Numbered from the stretch's first letter, positions 1-10,094 are shown. The stretch is DNA of 18,590 nt from Parvularcula sp964556115 (GCA_964556115.1 CAZKVC010000026.1:1-18590), one strand, 5' to 3'. Numbers and translations: made by a program. Notes: generated by a model not told the origin, from the sequence alone.

Positions 1-1478
1 ATGAAGCTCTGGTCGCCGACGGTGCCGCCGGGCCAGCGCTGGGTCACGGTCTTGACCTTGGTCCAGAAGCGGACGCCTTCGGTCCCGTACTGATTGACGT
101 CGCCGAATGCCGAACGCTTCCAGCCGCCAAAGGAGTGATAGCTGACGGGCACAGGGATCGGCACATTGATGCCGACCATGCCCACATCCACCTTTCGGGC
201 GAACTCGCGCGCCGCCGCGCCGTTCGAGGTGAAGATCGCAACGCCGTTGCCGTATTGGTGCTTCGAAGGCAGCTCCACCGCTTCCTCGATCGAGTTCGCG
301 CGCACCACCTGAAGGACGGGGCCGAAGATTTCCTCCTTGTAGGAACTCATCTCGGGCGTAACGTGGTCGAACAGCGAGGGGCCGATGAAGAAGCCTTCTT
401 CATGCCCCTGAAGGGTCATGCCGCGGCCGTCGATGAGAAGCTCCGCCCCTTCCTCGGCGCCCTTGCCGATCCACTCTTCGACCTTCGCCTTGTGCGCGGC
501 GGAGACGACGGGGCCGTAATGGGCGTCCTGGTCGGTGGAGACGCCGATCTTCAGCTTACCGACTTCATCCTTCATCATCTCGACGAAGGTGTCCGCGGTC
601 TTCTCGCCGACCGGAACGGCGACGGGCAGCGCCATGCAGCGCTCGCCCGCAGAGCCGTAGGCCGCGCCGACCATGTCCTTGACCGTCTGCTCCATATCCG
701 CATCGGGCAGGATGATGCCGTGGTTCTTCGCGCCGCCCATGGCCTGGACGCGCTTGTTGTTCTCCGTACCCTTCGAATAGATGTAATGGGCGATGTCCGA
801 CGAGCCGACAAAGCTCACGGCACGGATCTCCGGATGCTCGAGGATCGCATCGACCGCTTCCTTGTCGCCGTGAACCACGTTGAGGACGCCCGCAGGCGCT
901 CCCGCCTCCATGAAGAGCTCGGCGAGGCGAACAGGGACCGAGGGGTCCTTCTCGGAAGGCTTGAGAATGAAGGTGTTGCCGCAGGCGATCGCCATGCCGA
1001 ACATCCACATAGGGATCATGGCGGGGAAGTTGAAAGGCGTGATGCCTGCGCAGACACCCAGCGGCTGGCGCATGGAGTAGACATCGATGCCGGTCCCGGC
1101 ATTCTCCGTATACTCGCCCTTGAGGAGGTGCGGGATGCCGCAGGCGAATTCGATAACCTCGAGGCCCCGCTGCACATCGCCTTTGGAATCGGCGACCACC
1201 TTACCGTGCTCGGAGGAAAGAAGCTCGGCGAGCTCGGTCATGTTCGCTTCGAGAAGGCGCTTGAACTCGAACATCACCCGGGCGCGCTTCTGCGGGTTCT
1301 GGCTTGCCCATGCGGGCTGCGCCCCGGCGGCGACGCGCACCGCTTCGTCGATGTCCTTCGCCGTGCCGAGGCCCACCGTCGCCTGCACCTGGCCGGTATT
1401 GGGGTCGAAGATGTCGCCCTTGCGGGTGCCGTGGCCGGTCTTGGCCTCGCCGTTCACGAAATGCAGGATCTCTCGCAT
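1..1478 (-). CDS. mmsA: CoA-acylating methylmalonate-semialdehyde dehydrogenase (3' end cut by window)
   Basis: Aldehyde dehydrogenase superfamily enzyme that converts methylmalonate semialdehyde (and malonate semialdehyde) to propionyl-CoA (acetyl-CoA) with NAD+ and CoA, in valine, inositol or beta-alanine breakdown in the cytoplasm. Reading from the ATG at 1478 gives 492 codons with no stop before the window edge; the family is about 500 residues, so only a few C-terminal residues are missing. The catalytic Cys is C281 in GSAGERCMALPVAV. The MGGAKNH motif (residues 247-253) has Asn where ordinary aldehyde dehydrogenases have the general-base Glu, which is typical of this CoA-dependent family. 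The NAD-binding stretch GITPFNFPAMIPMWMF (145-160) is also typical. A good ribosome site (GGGAGGAA) lies just upstream at about 1481-1488. The gene lies downstream of glpD on the same strand but is separated by a hairpin terminator, so it probably has its own promoter in 1479-1591. Family call is secure; the symbol could equally be iolA. Confidence 0.95.
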   Translation of the reverse strand, partial: MREILHFVNGEAKTGHGTRKGDIFDPNTGQVQATVGLGTAKDIDEAVRVAAGAQPAWASQNPQKRARVMFEFKRLLEANMTELAELLSSEHGKVVADSKGDVQRGLEVIEFACGIPHLLKGEYTENAGTGIDVYSMRQPLGVCAGITPFNFPAMIPMWMFGMAIACGNTFILKPSEKDPSVPVRLAELFMEAGAPAGVLNVVHGDKEAVDAILEHPEIRAVSFVGSSDIAHYIYSKGTENNKRVQAMGGAKNHGIILPDADMEQTVKDMVGAAYGSAGERCMALPVAVPVGEKTADTFVEMMKDEVGKLKIGVSTDQDAHYGPVVSAAHKAKVEEWIGKGAEEGAELLIDGRGMTLQGHEEGFFIGPSLFDHVTPEMSSYKEEIFGPVLQVVRANSIEEAVELPSKHQYGNGVAIFTSNGAAAREFARKVDVGMVGINVPIPVPVSYHSFGGWKRSAFGDVNQYGTEGVRFWTKVKTVTQRWPGGTVGDQSF

Positions 1479-1591
1479 GGTTCCTCCCGGGAAGGGGATC
1501 CATTGCCCCCTCGCCTGTTCGTCGTTGTTCGCCTGGCGGGCACGTCGGCGGCCCGCATGGCGCCCTCATAGGCAAGAAGATGCCCTGTGGC

Positions 1592-1616
1592 AAAAGCCGT
1601 CTCAGAGGCGGCTTTT
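1592..1616 (-). terminator. hairpin terminator overlapping the glpD stop codon
   Basis: A perfect 8-bp inverted repeat AAAAGCCG (1592-1599) / CGGCTTTT (1609-1616) surrounds a 9-nt loop. On the minus strand it reads as a GC-rich stem ending in CTTTTG. The glpD TGA (1602-1604) lies inside the loop, so the last glpD codons form one arm. The T-run is only four bases and is part of the stem. This makes it a modest Rho-independent terminator, inferred from structure alone. Confidence 0.55.
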
Positions 1617-3053
1617 CACATAGGCTTCAAGGCGCTGACGCTGGGCTTCCGAGACCATCAGCCCAAGCTTGCTGCGCCGGTCGAGAATGTCGGCAGCGGA
1701 ACGGGCCCATTCGGTCTCGATCAGGAAATCCGCCTCGCGCGCGGTGAGGCCAAAGCCGAAATCCTCGCCGAGATCAGCCGCGTTCTTTGCATCGCCGAGA
1801 AGCCGGGCCAGCCTCGCCCCGTAAGCCGAACGCAGCCGCGCGGCCTGCTTTTCCGGAAGGAACGAAGCGTCAGGCGCGGGACCCTCGCCCCCGGGCAGCG
1901 GCGCGGTCTTCGTCCAGGCCGGGCCCATGGGAACGTCCCGGCCCAGCTTGCCGAGGGCATGCTCGGCGAGGCGGCGATAGGTGGTCAGCTTGCCGCCATA
2001 GACCGAAAGGAGCGGCGCACCCTTGCCGCTTGGCCCCCTGTCGATATCGAAGGCGTAGTCCCGGGTCACCGCAGAGGCGTCTTTTGCCGAAAGGTCGTCA
2101 TAGAGCGGACGGACGCCCGAATAGCTCGATACGACATCGTCCGGACCCGGTGGTCTTTCGAAATAGTCCTTGAGGGTTCGGAAGAGGTAGTCCGTCTCCG
2201 CATCGCTGATCGCCGCCTGCTCAGGCGGGCCTTCATAGGGCTCGTCGGTCGTGCCCACGAGCGTCAGGCCGAAGAGATAGGGAATTGTGAAGACGATGCG
2301 GCCGTCCTCGTTCTGAAGAATATAGGCGTGCGCGCCCTCGTAGAACCGCCGGACGATGAGGTGGCTTCCCTTGACGAGACGCAGGCGTTTGGCAGGCTTA
2401 GCATCGCCGATACCGCTGAAGAGGTCCGTCACCCACGGGCCCGCCGCGTTGACGATCGCCTTCGCCTGCACCTGATGGCCATCCGCGCCGATCTCGGCAT
2501 GCCAGCGCGCGCCGCGGCGTGTTGCTCCCTTGAAGGCCGTCCGGGTCAGGATCGTCGCGCCGTGCTCTTTCGCGCCGAGGGCGTTCTCGACCACCAGGCG
2601 GCTGTCATCGACCCGGCAATCGGAATAGCGAAACCCGGCGGTGTAGCGCGGCAGGAGGGGGCCGTCTGCAAGATCCATGCGCCCCGACCCCTCGAGGCTC
2701 ATCCTGCCGCCGAGCCTGTCATAGAGGAACAGCCCCGCACGGATCATCATCTCCGGCCGCAGGTGCTTTGCATGGGGCAGGATGAAGCGCAGGGGGCTGA
2801 CGAGATGCGGCGCATTGCGCAGGAGGACTTCCCGCTCCTGCAGCGCCTCGCGCACAAGGCGGAACTCGTAATGCTCGAGATAGCGAAGCCCGCCATGGAT
2901 CAGCTTGGTCGACCATGACGAGGTGTGGCTGGCAAGATCGTCCTTCTCGACCAGAAGAACGCGCAAGCCGCGCCCCGCCGCATCGCGGGCGATACCTGCG
3001 CCATTGATGCCGCCGCCGACGACAAGGAGATCATAGCAGTCCATGGCACCCAT
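1602..3053 (-). CDS. glpD: aerobic glycerol-3-phosphate dehydrogenase
   Basis: FAD-dependent, membrane-associated enzyme that oxidises sn-glycerol-3-phosphate to dihydroxyacetone phosphate and passes electrons to the quinone pool. The 483-residue product opens with the FAD-binding fold YDLLVVGGGINGAGIARD (GxGxxG type). The GlpD hallmark HTSSWSTKLIHGGLRYLE follows at about residues 43-60, and IVNAAGPWVTDLF occurs mid-protein. The length is slightly below the usual 500 or so residues of the family. Two in-frame ATGs are possible, 3053 and 3044. The second has a G-rich run just upstream and begins immediately before the FAD fold, so it may be the real start. The gene is divergent from the DUF393 gene and glpK across a 67-bp gap, and together they form a glycerol catabolic locus. 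No glpR-type regulator or glpF is in the window. Confidence 0.96.
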   Translation of the reverse strand: MGAMDCYDLLVVGGGINGAGIARDAAGRGLRVLLVEKDDLASHTSSWSTKLIHGGLRYLEHYEFRLVREALQEREVLLRNAPHLVSPLRFILPHAKHLRPEMMIRAGLFLYDRLGGRMSLEGSGRMDLADGPLLPRYTAGFRYSDCRVDDSRLVVENALGAKEHGATILTRTAFKGATRRGARWHAEIGADGHQVQAKAIVNAAGPWVTDLFSGIGDAKPAKRLRLVKGSHLIVRRFYEGAHAYILQNEDGRIVFTIPYLFGLTLVGTTDEPYEGPPEQAAISDAETDYLFRTLKDYFERPPGPDDVVSSYSGVRPLYDDLSAKDASAVTRDYAFDIDRGPSGKGAPLLSVYGGKLTTYRRLAEHALGKLGRDVPMGPAWTKTAPLPGGEGPAPDASFLPEKQAARLRSAYGARLARLLGDAKNAADLGEDFGFGLTAREADFLIETEWARSAADILDRRSKLGLMVSEAQRQRLEAYVKSRL

Positions 3054-3120
3054 CTAGCACAAGCTTTGTTGAGAGCATGTGACGCATGGGGACGCGGCGC
3101 AGCAGCGCTAGATCGAATGC

Positions 3121-3486
3121 ATGACCAAGCTCACCGTCTATTATGATGGCGCCTGTCCGCTCTGCGCGCGCGAGATCGCTTTTCTCAAGCGGCTCGACCG
3201 GCGCCGCCGGATCGCTTTTGAAGACGTTGCCGAGCCGGGGGCCGGGGCCTCCTGCCCTGTGGAAAGCCAGCGGCTTCTCGCGCGCTTTCATGCCCGCCTG
3301 CCCGACGGCCAGCTCGTCGATGGCGCGCGTGCCTTTACCGAGACCTATGCGCAGATCCCGGGGCTTGGCCCGGTGAAATGGCTCGGCCGCTTCGGACCCA
3401 GCCGTGCGGTTCTCAACCTCGCCTATGCAGGGTTCCTGACCATTCGCCCGGGGCTTCAGCGGCTGGCAAGGCGGCGCGCGGCTTAG
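3121..3486 (+). CDS. DCC-family thiol-disulfide oxidoreductase (DUF393)
   Basis: A 121-residue protein with the family hallmark near the N-terminus: YYDGACPLCAREI, where D9 and C12-P-L-C15 form the conserved DxxCPxC thioredoxin-like motif. A second conserved-looking segment, PGLGPVKWLGRFGP, lies in the C-terminal half. Members are predicted to be thioredoxin-fold thiol oxidoreductases; their substrates are mostly unknown. There is no signal peptide, so it is probably cytoplasmic. It starts 67 bp from the divergent glpD and ends 51 bp before glpK, so it may be co-transcribed with glpK. I infer no specific glycerol role from that; these genes turn up beside many unrelated loci. Confidence 0.88.
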   Translation: MTKLTVYYDGACPLCAREIAFLKRLDRRRRIAFEDVAEPGAGASCPVESQRLLARFHARLPDGQLVDGARAFTETYAQIPGLGPVKWLGRFGPSRAVLNLAYAGFLTIRPGLQRLARRRAA

Positions 3487-3537
3487 CCCTGCGAACCCTT
3501 GTCTTGCGGCCCGCCGCTTTCGGCCTAGGGTTGTGGC

Positions 3538-5027
<1,490 letters not shown>

Positions 5028-5031
<4 letters not shown>

Positions 5032-6599
5032 GCGGTTACCGAAAAACAGGTACCATAGGGCGCGAGGGTAAGCGTTCCGTCCGTCTTCGTTTCTGCCCCT
5101 TGTGAGACCCCGGTGACTTCGCCTGCGGGGGACGGTAGGGAAAAGCTCCGCTCCTCTCCCGAAAAATTGAAGGCGCAGAGAAGGTCCCCGCCCCGCCGGA
5201 AGGCAAGGATGGGTTCCTCCGTATCCAGAAACTCGATCGTCCCGCCCCGAAGTGCCGGCTGATCCTTGCGCCAGGCGAGAAAGGCTTTGGTTATCTGAAG
5301 GACCGAGCCTTCACCCTGCTGATCTGCCGCCAAAGCTGCGTGTCGCGGGTCGATGGGCAACCAGGGCTCGGTCGTGCTGAAACCGGCATGGGTTCCATCG
5401 GCGCTCCACGGCATGGGCGTGCGGCAACCGTCACGGCCCAGATTGTCCGGGTAGAACCTGATCGCCTCGGGGTCGCGCAGGCGTTCGTAGGGAACCTCGG
5501 CCTGGGGCAGCCCCAGTTCTTCGCCTTGGTAAAGGAAAGCCGTTCCTCGCAGCGAGAGGAGAAGCTGGTTCAGCATCACCGCCATGGCCGCTGGCGCGTC
5601 CTCTCCGCCCCAGCGGCTGAGGACACGTGCCACATCATGGTTGGAAAACGACCAGGACGGCCAGGCGTCCTTTTCGGACCAGGCCTCGACCTGTGAGCGG
5701 ATCAGCTCTGCCGAAAGCTCGTCCGCATGAAGAAAGCCGAAGCTGTAGGCGGTATGAAGCCGCCTTGCCCCTTCGGTGTATTCGACGCTTCGAAGGACAG
5801 GCTGATCGCTGAAGATTTCCGCGACCGCCATCTTCGCCGGATAGCGGTCGAGAAGCGCGCGGTAGCGCTCGATGAAATCGAGATTGTCCGGACGCGATCT
5901 GTTATGAAGATGCGCTTGATAATGGTAGGGCCGCGTCTTCTTCGCCGGTCCGCCGGGCGGATTGTCGCGCAGCCCGGCGTCGTGGCGATAGTAGTTCGCC
6001 ACATCGAGGCGGAAGCCGTCCACCCCCTTCTCCAGCCAGAACTTCGCCACATCGAGGATGGCGTCCTGAACCGCGGGCTCATGGAAGTTGAGATCCGGCT
6101 GCTCACGGAGGAAATTGTGCATGTAGTAAAGGCCGCGCCCGGTATCCCACGACCACGCCGGCCCTCCGAAGACGGAGAGCCAGTTGTTGGGCGGCGAGCC
6201 GTCCTCCTTCGCCTCTGCCCAGATGTACCAGTCCGCCTTGCCGCCTTCCTTCCTGCGGCTTTTCTGAAACCAGTCGTGGCGATCGGATGTGTGCGAATAG
6301 ACCTGGTCGATGATGACCTTGAGGCCCAGCTCATGGGCACGCTCGATCAGGCGCTCCGCATCCGCCATGGTGCCGAAAAGCGGATCGACGCCGCAATAAT
6401 CGCTGACGTCGTAGCCGAAATCCGCCATGGGCGAGGTGAAGAAAGGCGACAGCCAGATGCCGTCAACGCCGAGATCCGCCACGTGAGGAAGCCGGTCGAT
6501 GATCCCCGGCAGGTCGCCGACGCCGTCACCATCGCTGTCGGCAAAGCTTCGCGGGTAGATCTGGTAGATCACCGCGCCACGCCACCATTCATCAGTCAT
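5028..6599 (-). CDS. GH13 family alpha-glucosidase (oligo-1,6-glucosidase-like)
   Basis: Glycoside hydrolase family 13 TIM-barrel enzyme of 523 residues, expected to act on alpha-glucosidic bonds of maltose, isomaltose or sucrose-type substrates. The N-terminal IYQIYPRSFADSDGDGVGDL carries the Asp-rich calcium-binding loop. Catalytic residues are the nucleophile D199 in GFRLDVANYY, the acid/base E261 in MAVAEIFSD, and D322 in SFSNHDVARV. There is no signal peptide, so it is cytoplasmic and would need an imported or internally made substrate. I chose the ATG at 6599, which has a GGTAGGTG element just upstream; an in-frame GTG at 6605 is the alternative. It starts 6 nt after the stop of the TIGR04283-type glycosyltransferase and is evidently the last gene of that operon. 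A GH13 enzyme is not a usual member of arsenosugar loci. It may be unrelated cargo or may trim a glucoside made by the upstream genes. Confidence 0.93.
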
Positions 6600-6605
6600 G
6601 AGCAC

Positions 6606-7334
6606 CTACCGAACGTCAGGGTACCGATCGCCAAGACGCTTGCGGAGCCCAAGGCCCCAGCGCGCGCCCACCTGAAGATAGATCCAGTTCGCCTTGAGAC
6701 CACCCCAAGCCGCAACCCGCCGGTCCGAGGTCCTGACGATGCGGTCGATGAGACGCACGCGGCCCCGGCCGGTCAGCTTCACGCAGAGATCGGCCTCTTC
6801 CATCACCGTCATCGCGGGGTCGCAACCGCCTACGGCCAGGAAGTCTTCCCGCCGGAAGAACATCGCGTGATCGCCGAAGAGGAGCCTGCACCCTTTGACA
6901 AAAAGATGGGGCCGGAACAAAAGCGGCGCGTACCAGGTCTTGAGCCAGTTGTGAAAACTGGTCACCCAGCGGGTCTTCGCCGGACCTTCCAAGATCGCTG
7001 TGAACCCGGCAAGCGAGATTTTCGGATCGGATAGCACGTCCTTCGCGACCGCGACGGCATCGGAGGGGAGCTGGGTGTCCGCATGCAGCACCATGACGAG
7101 ATCGCCGGACGCGGCCTCCACCCCGGCATTGATCTGCCGCGCGCGGCCGGGCGGCTCGACGAGAAGAGCCTTGTCGGCGAACGCTTCGGCCATGGCGAGG
7201 GTGCCGTCCTCCGATCCTCCGTCTACGACGATCACCTCGTCGGGCGGGGGCGCGAGGCTTTGAAGGTGGCGGTGTAGATGGTCCATCACCGCACCTTCGT
7301 TGAGGACCGGGATAACGATCGTCAGCCCACTCAT
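6606..7334 (-). CDS. TIGR04283-type family 2 glycosyltransferase (arsenosugar-associated)
   Basis: A 242-residue GT-A fold glycosyltransferase. It has the family 2 opening TIVIPVLNEG, the nucleotide-binding VVDGGSEDGT (residues 36-45), and HADT (84-87) in place of the usual DxD, which fits the TIGR04283 subfamily. GRARQINAG and DHAMFFRREDF are further family features. TIGR04283 was first recognised beside radical SAM/selenoprotein genes and is now linked to arsenosugar biosynthesis. The donor sugar and acceptor are not known from sequence. Its ATG overlaps the TGA of the upstream TIGR04282-type gene as ATGA (7331-7334), so the two are probably translationally coupled. No transmembrane segment is obvious, so it is likely cytosolic or membrane-peripheral. 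Confidence 0.9.
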   Translation of the reverse strand: MSGLTIVIPVLNEGAVMDHLHRHLQSLAPPPDEVIVVDGGSEDGTLAMAEAFADKALLVEPPGRARQINAGVEAASGDLVMVLHADTQLPSDAVAVAKDVLSDPKISLAGFTAILEGPAKTRWVTSFHNWLKTWYAPLLFRPHLFVKGCRLLFGDHAMFFRREDFLAVGGCDPAMTVMEEADLCVKLTGRGRVRLIDRIVRTSDRRVAAWGGLKANWIYLQVGARWGLGLRKRLGDRYPDVR

Positions 7335-7903
7335 GAAAGAAGCCAGGGGTAACGCGCCGCATCCTCGGGCCGGTCGACATCGGAGAGGACGGAAAGCCGG
7401 TGGACAGAAAGACCGAGGCCCTGCGCCCGCTGAACGGTCAGCGCGAAGACCCGGTCCGTCCCCCAGGGCATGTCGCGGAAAAGCTCTGGCCGGGGCCGAC
7501 GGAGGCCGAGCGTCCAGTAGCCCCCGTCATCGGCGGGTCCGATCACGACGTCATGGTCCCCGATGGCCTTCCGCGCCTCGGCGATATGGCCCGGCTTGAG
7601 GTCGGCGCAATCGGTGCCGAAGAAGAAGACCGGGTAAGGATCACCTGCCGCCATCAGCCTGTCGCCGAGATCGCCGCCGGGCTGGGGCGCGAAATCGAGC
7701 GGGCCGAGCCACGCGCGGAAATCCGCCTCGTCGGCGCCCGTTCCGTAGAGTGTGAAGGGGAGCTGCGCTGAACGCATGACCTCCACCGTGTGCTCCGTCA
7801 GCTTACGGTGGATCGCCGCCGCGCCTTCTTCGCCGAAGCCCGGGATCAGGCGGGTCTTGCACTGACCGGGGAGCGGATAGCGGGCGAGAACGGCGGCGCG
7901 CAT
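7331..7903 (-). CDS. TIGR04282-type glycosyltransferase/nucleotidyltransferase-like protein (arsenosugar-associated)
   Basis: A 190-residue protein with the TIGR04282 (DUF2064) pattern. It starts LARYPLPGQCKTRLIP with the KTRL element at 16-19. FFFGTDCADLKPGHI (residues 93-107) has the acidic GTDCxDL core, and GPADDGGYWTLGLR lies at 122-135. The fold resembles nucleotide-sugar and molybdopterin cytidylyl transferases. The family travels with TIGR04283 in arsenosugar/selenodomain loci. The ATG at 7903 lies 2 nt after the SDR stop; an in-frame upstream start inside the SDR gene would add 24 residues unlike the family and is unlikely. It overlaps the next gene by 4 nt (ATGA). I infer that it activates or transfers a sugar in the same pathway as its partner. 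Confidence 0.9.
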   Translation of the reverse strand: MRAAVLARYPLPGQCKTRLIPGFGEEGAAAIHRKLTEHTVEVMRSAQLPFTLYGTGADEADFRAWLGPLDFAPQPGGDLGDRLMAAGDPYPVFFFGTDCADLKPGHIAEARKAIGDHDVVIGPADDGGYWTLGLRRPRPELFRDMPWGTDRVFALTVQRAQGLGLSVHRLSVLSDVDRPEDAARYPWLLS

Positions 7904-7905
7904 TC

Positions 7906-8937
7906 TCAGGAAGCCTTGCGCTTGCGTGGACGGATGAAACCGTCCTCGATGGCGTAGGCGACCAGCCGCTCCCACCAGGCAGCATCGGTGGGCGGACAGG
8001 ACCTGCCGAGAAAGGCGCGCGCCTGGCTGTCATCGAAGCGCGGATTGCGGCCGAAATAGGCGGCGTAGACTTCTGCCCCGCGCTGGAAGAACCGGCGTTC
8101 CGAAGGCGAGAGCGCCGAGGGGTCGAAATCGTCCGGGCTCACCCATTGCGGCGCATGGAGCCCTTCGAAACGGCTGAGGGTGTCCGGAAAAGCGGAGAGA
8201 GGCGTCGGCTCGGAGGCGACGAGGTGCAGCACCTGGCCTTCCGCCTCCCCGAACCGCAAGGCGGCCTCGGTGATCCCGCCCGCCACATGATCGATCGGCA
8301 CGAGGTCGAGGGTGGCGGACGGCTTGGCCGGCATGGTCTTGACCCAGCCCTCGGCGAAGACCTTGAGGATAGGGTAGATCGTCTCGAAGCTGCGGCTGCG
8401 GCCGTCCTCATGATCGCCGAGGACGATCGAAGGCCGGATGACCGTATGCGGAACGCCGCTTTTCCGCACCAGCCTCTCCGCCTCCGCCTTGGTGCTTTCA
8501 TAACCATTGGTAAAGCCCTGGCCTTCGGAAAGCTCCGTCTCGAGAATGGTGCCCTCCCGGTCGCCGCAGACATAGGCGGTGGAAACATGAACGAGCCTGG
8601 CCTCCGCCTGCTTTGCCAGCGCCAGCACTTCCTTCGTTCCCTGAACGTTGACCGCCCGGTGAAGGTCGCTTTCGGCGGTGAAGTCGGTGACGGCGGCGAG
8701 GTGGACGATCATCGAAACCTCGGCGGCGAGCGCCCGGTAGGCCTCTTCGTCAAGCCCCATCCTCGGCTTGGTGATATCGCCCCTGATGGTCGGCACGTCG
8801 ACGGCGCTTCCGTCATTGGCCCTGACATCGGGGTTACGGTTGACGAGGCCGAGGACGTCCCGGCCTTCGCCCGCGAGCCGGGCGGCGACCTCGCCGCCGA
8901 TCAGGCCCGCGGCGCCGGTGATCAGGATACGGTCCAT
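7906..8937 (-). CDS. extended SDR / thioester-reductase-like NAD(P)-dependent oxidoreductase
   Basis: A 343-residue Rossmann protein of the extended short-chain dehydrogenase class, closest in style to the NAD_binding_4 (male-sterility / thioester reductase) group. The dinucleotide motif is GAAGLIGG (G8, G11, G14). The active site shows VHVSTAYVCG (S119/T120) and the Tyr-Lys pair Y146 and K150 in NGYESTKAE. VIRPSIVLGDHEDG follows. A C-terminal domain of about 130 residues should set substrate specificity, which I cannot predict. It starts 2 nt after the arsM stop and ends 2 nt before the TIGR04282-type gene, so it is a core operon member. Within an organoarsenical pathway it could oxidise or reduce a sugar or alcohol intermediate; that role is pure inference. 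Confidence 0.85.
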   Translation of the reverse strand: MDRILITGAAGLIGGEVAARLAGEGRDVLGLVNRNPDVRANDGSAVDVPTIRGDITKPRMGLDEEAYRALAAEVSMIVHLAAVTDFTAESDLHRAVNVQGTKEVLALAKQAEARLVHVSTAYVCGDREGTILETELSEGQGFTNGYESTKAEAERLVRKSGVPHTVIRPSIVLGDHEDGRSRSFETIYPILKVFAEGWVKTMPAKPSATLDLVPIDHVAGGITEAALRFGEAEGQVLHLVASEPTPLSAFPDTLSRFEGLHAPQWVSPDDFDPSALSPSERRFFQRGAEVYAAYFGRNPRFDDSQARAFLGRSCPPTDAAWWERLVAYAIEDGFIRPRKRKAS

Positions 8938-8939
8938 GG

Positions 8940-9986
8940 TCAGCAGCAGGCGCCGGAGGTTGCCGCCGCTTCGTCGCTTTCGCCGAAGGGCATGGCCACG
9001 CCGCAGCCGGGGAAGATACCGTAATGGCGGCTGAAGTCGCCGATGAATTCGAAATGCCGCTCGAAACGGGTATCCTTCAGCATACGCCAGGTGTTGCCGC
9101 AGACAGGGAAGACCCGCCCCGCTTCGATGAAGTGGTGGCCATCGAGGCTGAAGGCCTTTTCATGGCCCGGAACCGTGCCCTTATAGACCACAGCCTGGCC
9201 GTAGTCCTCGCAACGGGCCTCGAGCCCGCCGAGCTTGAAGAGGCGATAGGTCGCCGAGAAGAAGCGGTAGCCCTCGACCTTGGCGAGCTGCTGGGGATCG
9301 TTGATGGCCAGCGGACGGTCACTGACAAGGCGCGGATCGAGGAAACCGGCCTCTTTCGCCGTGCTTTCGAAATCGCCCCAGTAGAGTGCGCCGGAGATGC
9401 ACTCGCCGTGAAGCACCGGGTCCTCCTGCAGCGCCTGCGGGATGCGCCGGTCGGCATAGACATCGGAGAAATAAAGCTCGCCCCCTTCGCGCAGCAGACG
9501 GTGCGCGCCGCGGAAGACCGCCGCCTTGTCGGCCACGAGGTTGATGACGCAGTTCGAGACGATGATGTCGAAACTGCCCGGGTCGAGCGGCAGCTGGTCC
9601 AGCTTCTCGATATCGCCTTCGTGAAACTCGACATTGGCGAAGCCGAAGCGCTCGGCGTGCCACTCCTTGTGCCGGTTGGCGATCTCGAGCTGCTCGGGCG
9701 TCGCGTCGATCCCGACCACCCGGCCCTTCTCGCCGACCAGCTGGGCGAGGACATAGGCGTCCTGGCCGCTGCCTGAGCCGAGATCGAGAACCGAAAGCCC
9801 CTGAAGCGCTTCGGGCGCGACGAGACCGCAGCCGTAATAGCGACCGGTTACCTCGTCGTGGACATTGCCGAGGGCCTGCCGGATCAGCGGCGGCGGCGCT
9901 TCGGCCGTGCAGCAGGCATCGGTCCTGAGATCCGCTGAGCCTTGCAGGACCTTGCCGTAATAGTCCTGGACGTTCTCGATATTCAT
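8940..9986 (-). CDS. arsM: arsenite S-adenosylmethionine methyltransferase ArsM
   Basis: Methylates As(III) with SAM. The 348-residue protein has the SAM motif VLDLGSGSGQDAYVLAQLVG (66-85) and the full ArsM cysteine set: C25 (with C26), C53 in YYGCGL, C146 in VSNCVINL and C196 in GECISGALYW. The 28- and 50-residue intervals (C25-C53, C146-C196) match those between C44/C72 and C174/C224 of the Cyanidioschyzon enzyme. The C-terminal half has CEDYGQAVVYKG, VCGNTWRML and HYGIFPGCG, and the protein ends in two cysteines. I start at the ATG at 9986, with AGGGG about 8 nt upstream; longer in-frame starts run into the promoter region and lack similarity. It is the first gene of a tight five-gene operon and diverges from the radical SAM gene. 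No ars resistance genes are nearby, which favours biosynthesis over simple detoxification. Confidence 0.94.
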   Translation of the reverse strand: MNIENVQDYYGKVLQGSADLRTDACCTAEAPPPLIRQALGNVHDEVTGRYYGCGLVAPEALQGLSVLDLGSGSGQDAYVLAQLVGEKGRVVGIDATPEQLEIANRHKEWHAERFGFANVEFHEGDIEKLDQLPLDPGSFDIIVSNCVINLVADKAAVFRGAHRLLREGGELYFSDVYADRRIPQALQEDPVLHGECISGALYWGDFESTAKEAGFLDPRLVSDRPLAINDPQQLAKVEGYRFFSATYRLFKLGGLEARCEDYGQAVVYKGTVPGHEKAFSLDGHHFIEAGRVFPVCGNTWRMLKDTRFERHFEFIGDFSRHYGIFPGCGVAMPFGESDEAAATSGACC

Positions 9987-10061
9987 GGCAGTAGCCCCTC
10001 GTTCCATCGTGCCGCACCCGCGACCAAGCTTCCTTTGACAGTTTCGCACCACAGCCGCCAA

Positions 10062-10088
10062 GGTTACGCCGGCTCTTTTTTCGTAACC
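10062..10088. promoter_or_regulatory. inverted repeat in the arsM / radical SAM divergent promoter region
   Basis: GGTTACG (10062-10068) and CGTAACC (10082-10088) form a perfect 7-bp inverted repeat with a 13-nt spacer. Arm centres are 20 nt apart, about two helical turns. That suits a dimeric regulator controlling both divergent transcripts. No regulator gene lies next to it, and a chance match cannot be excluded. A lone TTGACA at 10035-10040 on the plus strand has no convincing -10 partner. Confidence 0.4.
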
Positions 10089-10094
10089 ATCTGC

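Noticed and set aside
135..1571. 478-codon plus-strand open frame
   Set aside because: It is antisense to mmsA, whose minus-strand frame carries all aldehyde dehydrogenase motifs.
1587..2918. 443-codon plus-strand open frame
   Set aside because: It is antisense to glpD, which is unmistakable.
10035..10040. TTGACA as a sigma-70 -35 box for the radical SAM gene
   Set aside because: At 16-19 nt spacing no hexamer resembles TATAAT, so one box alone is not enough.
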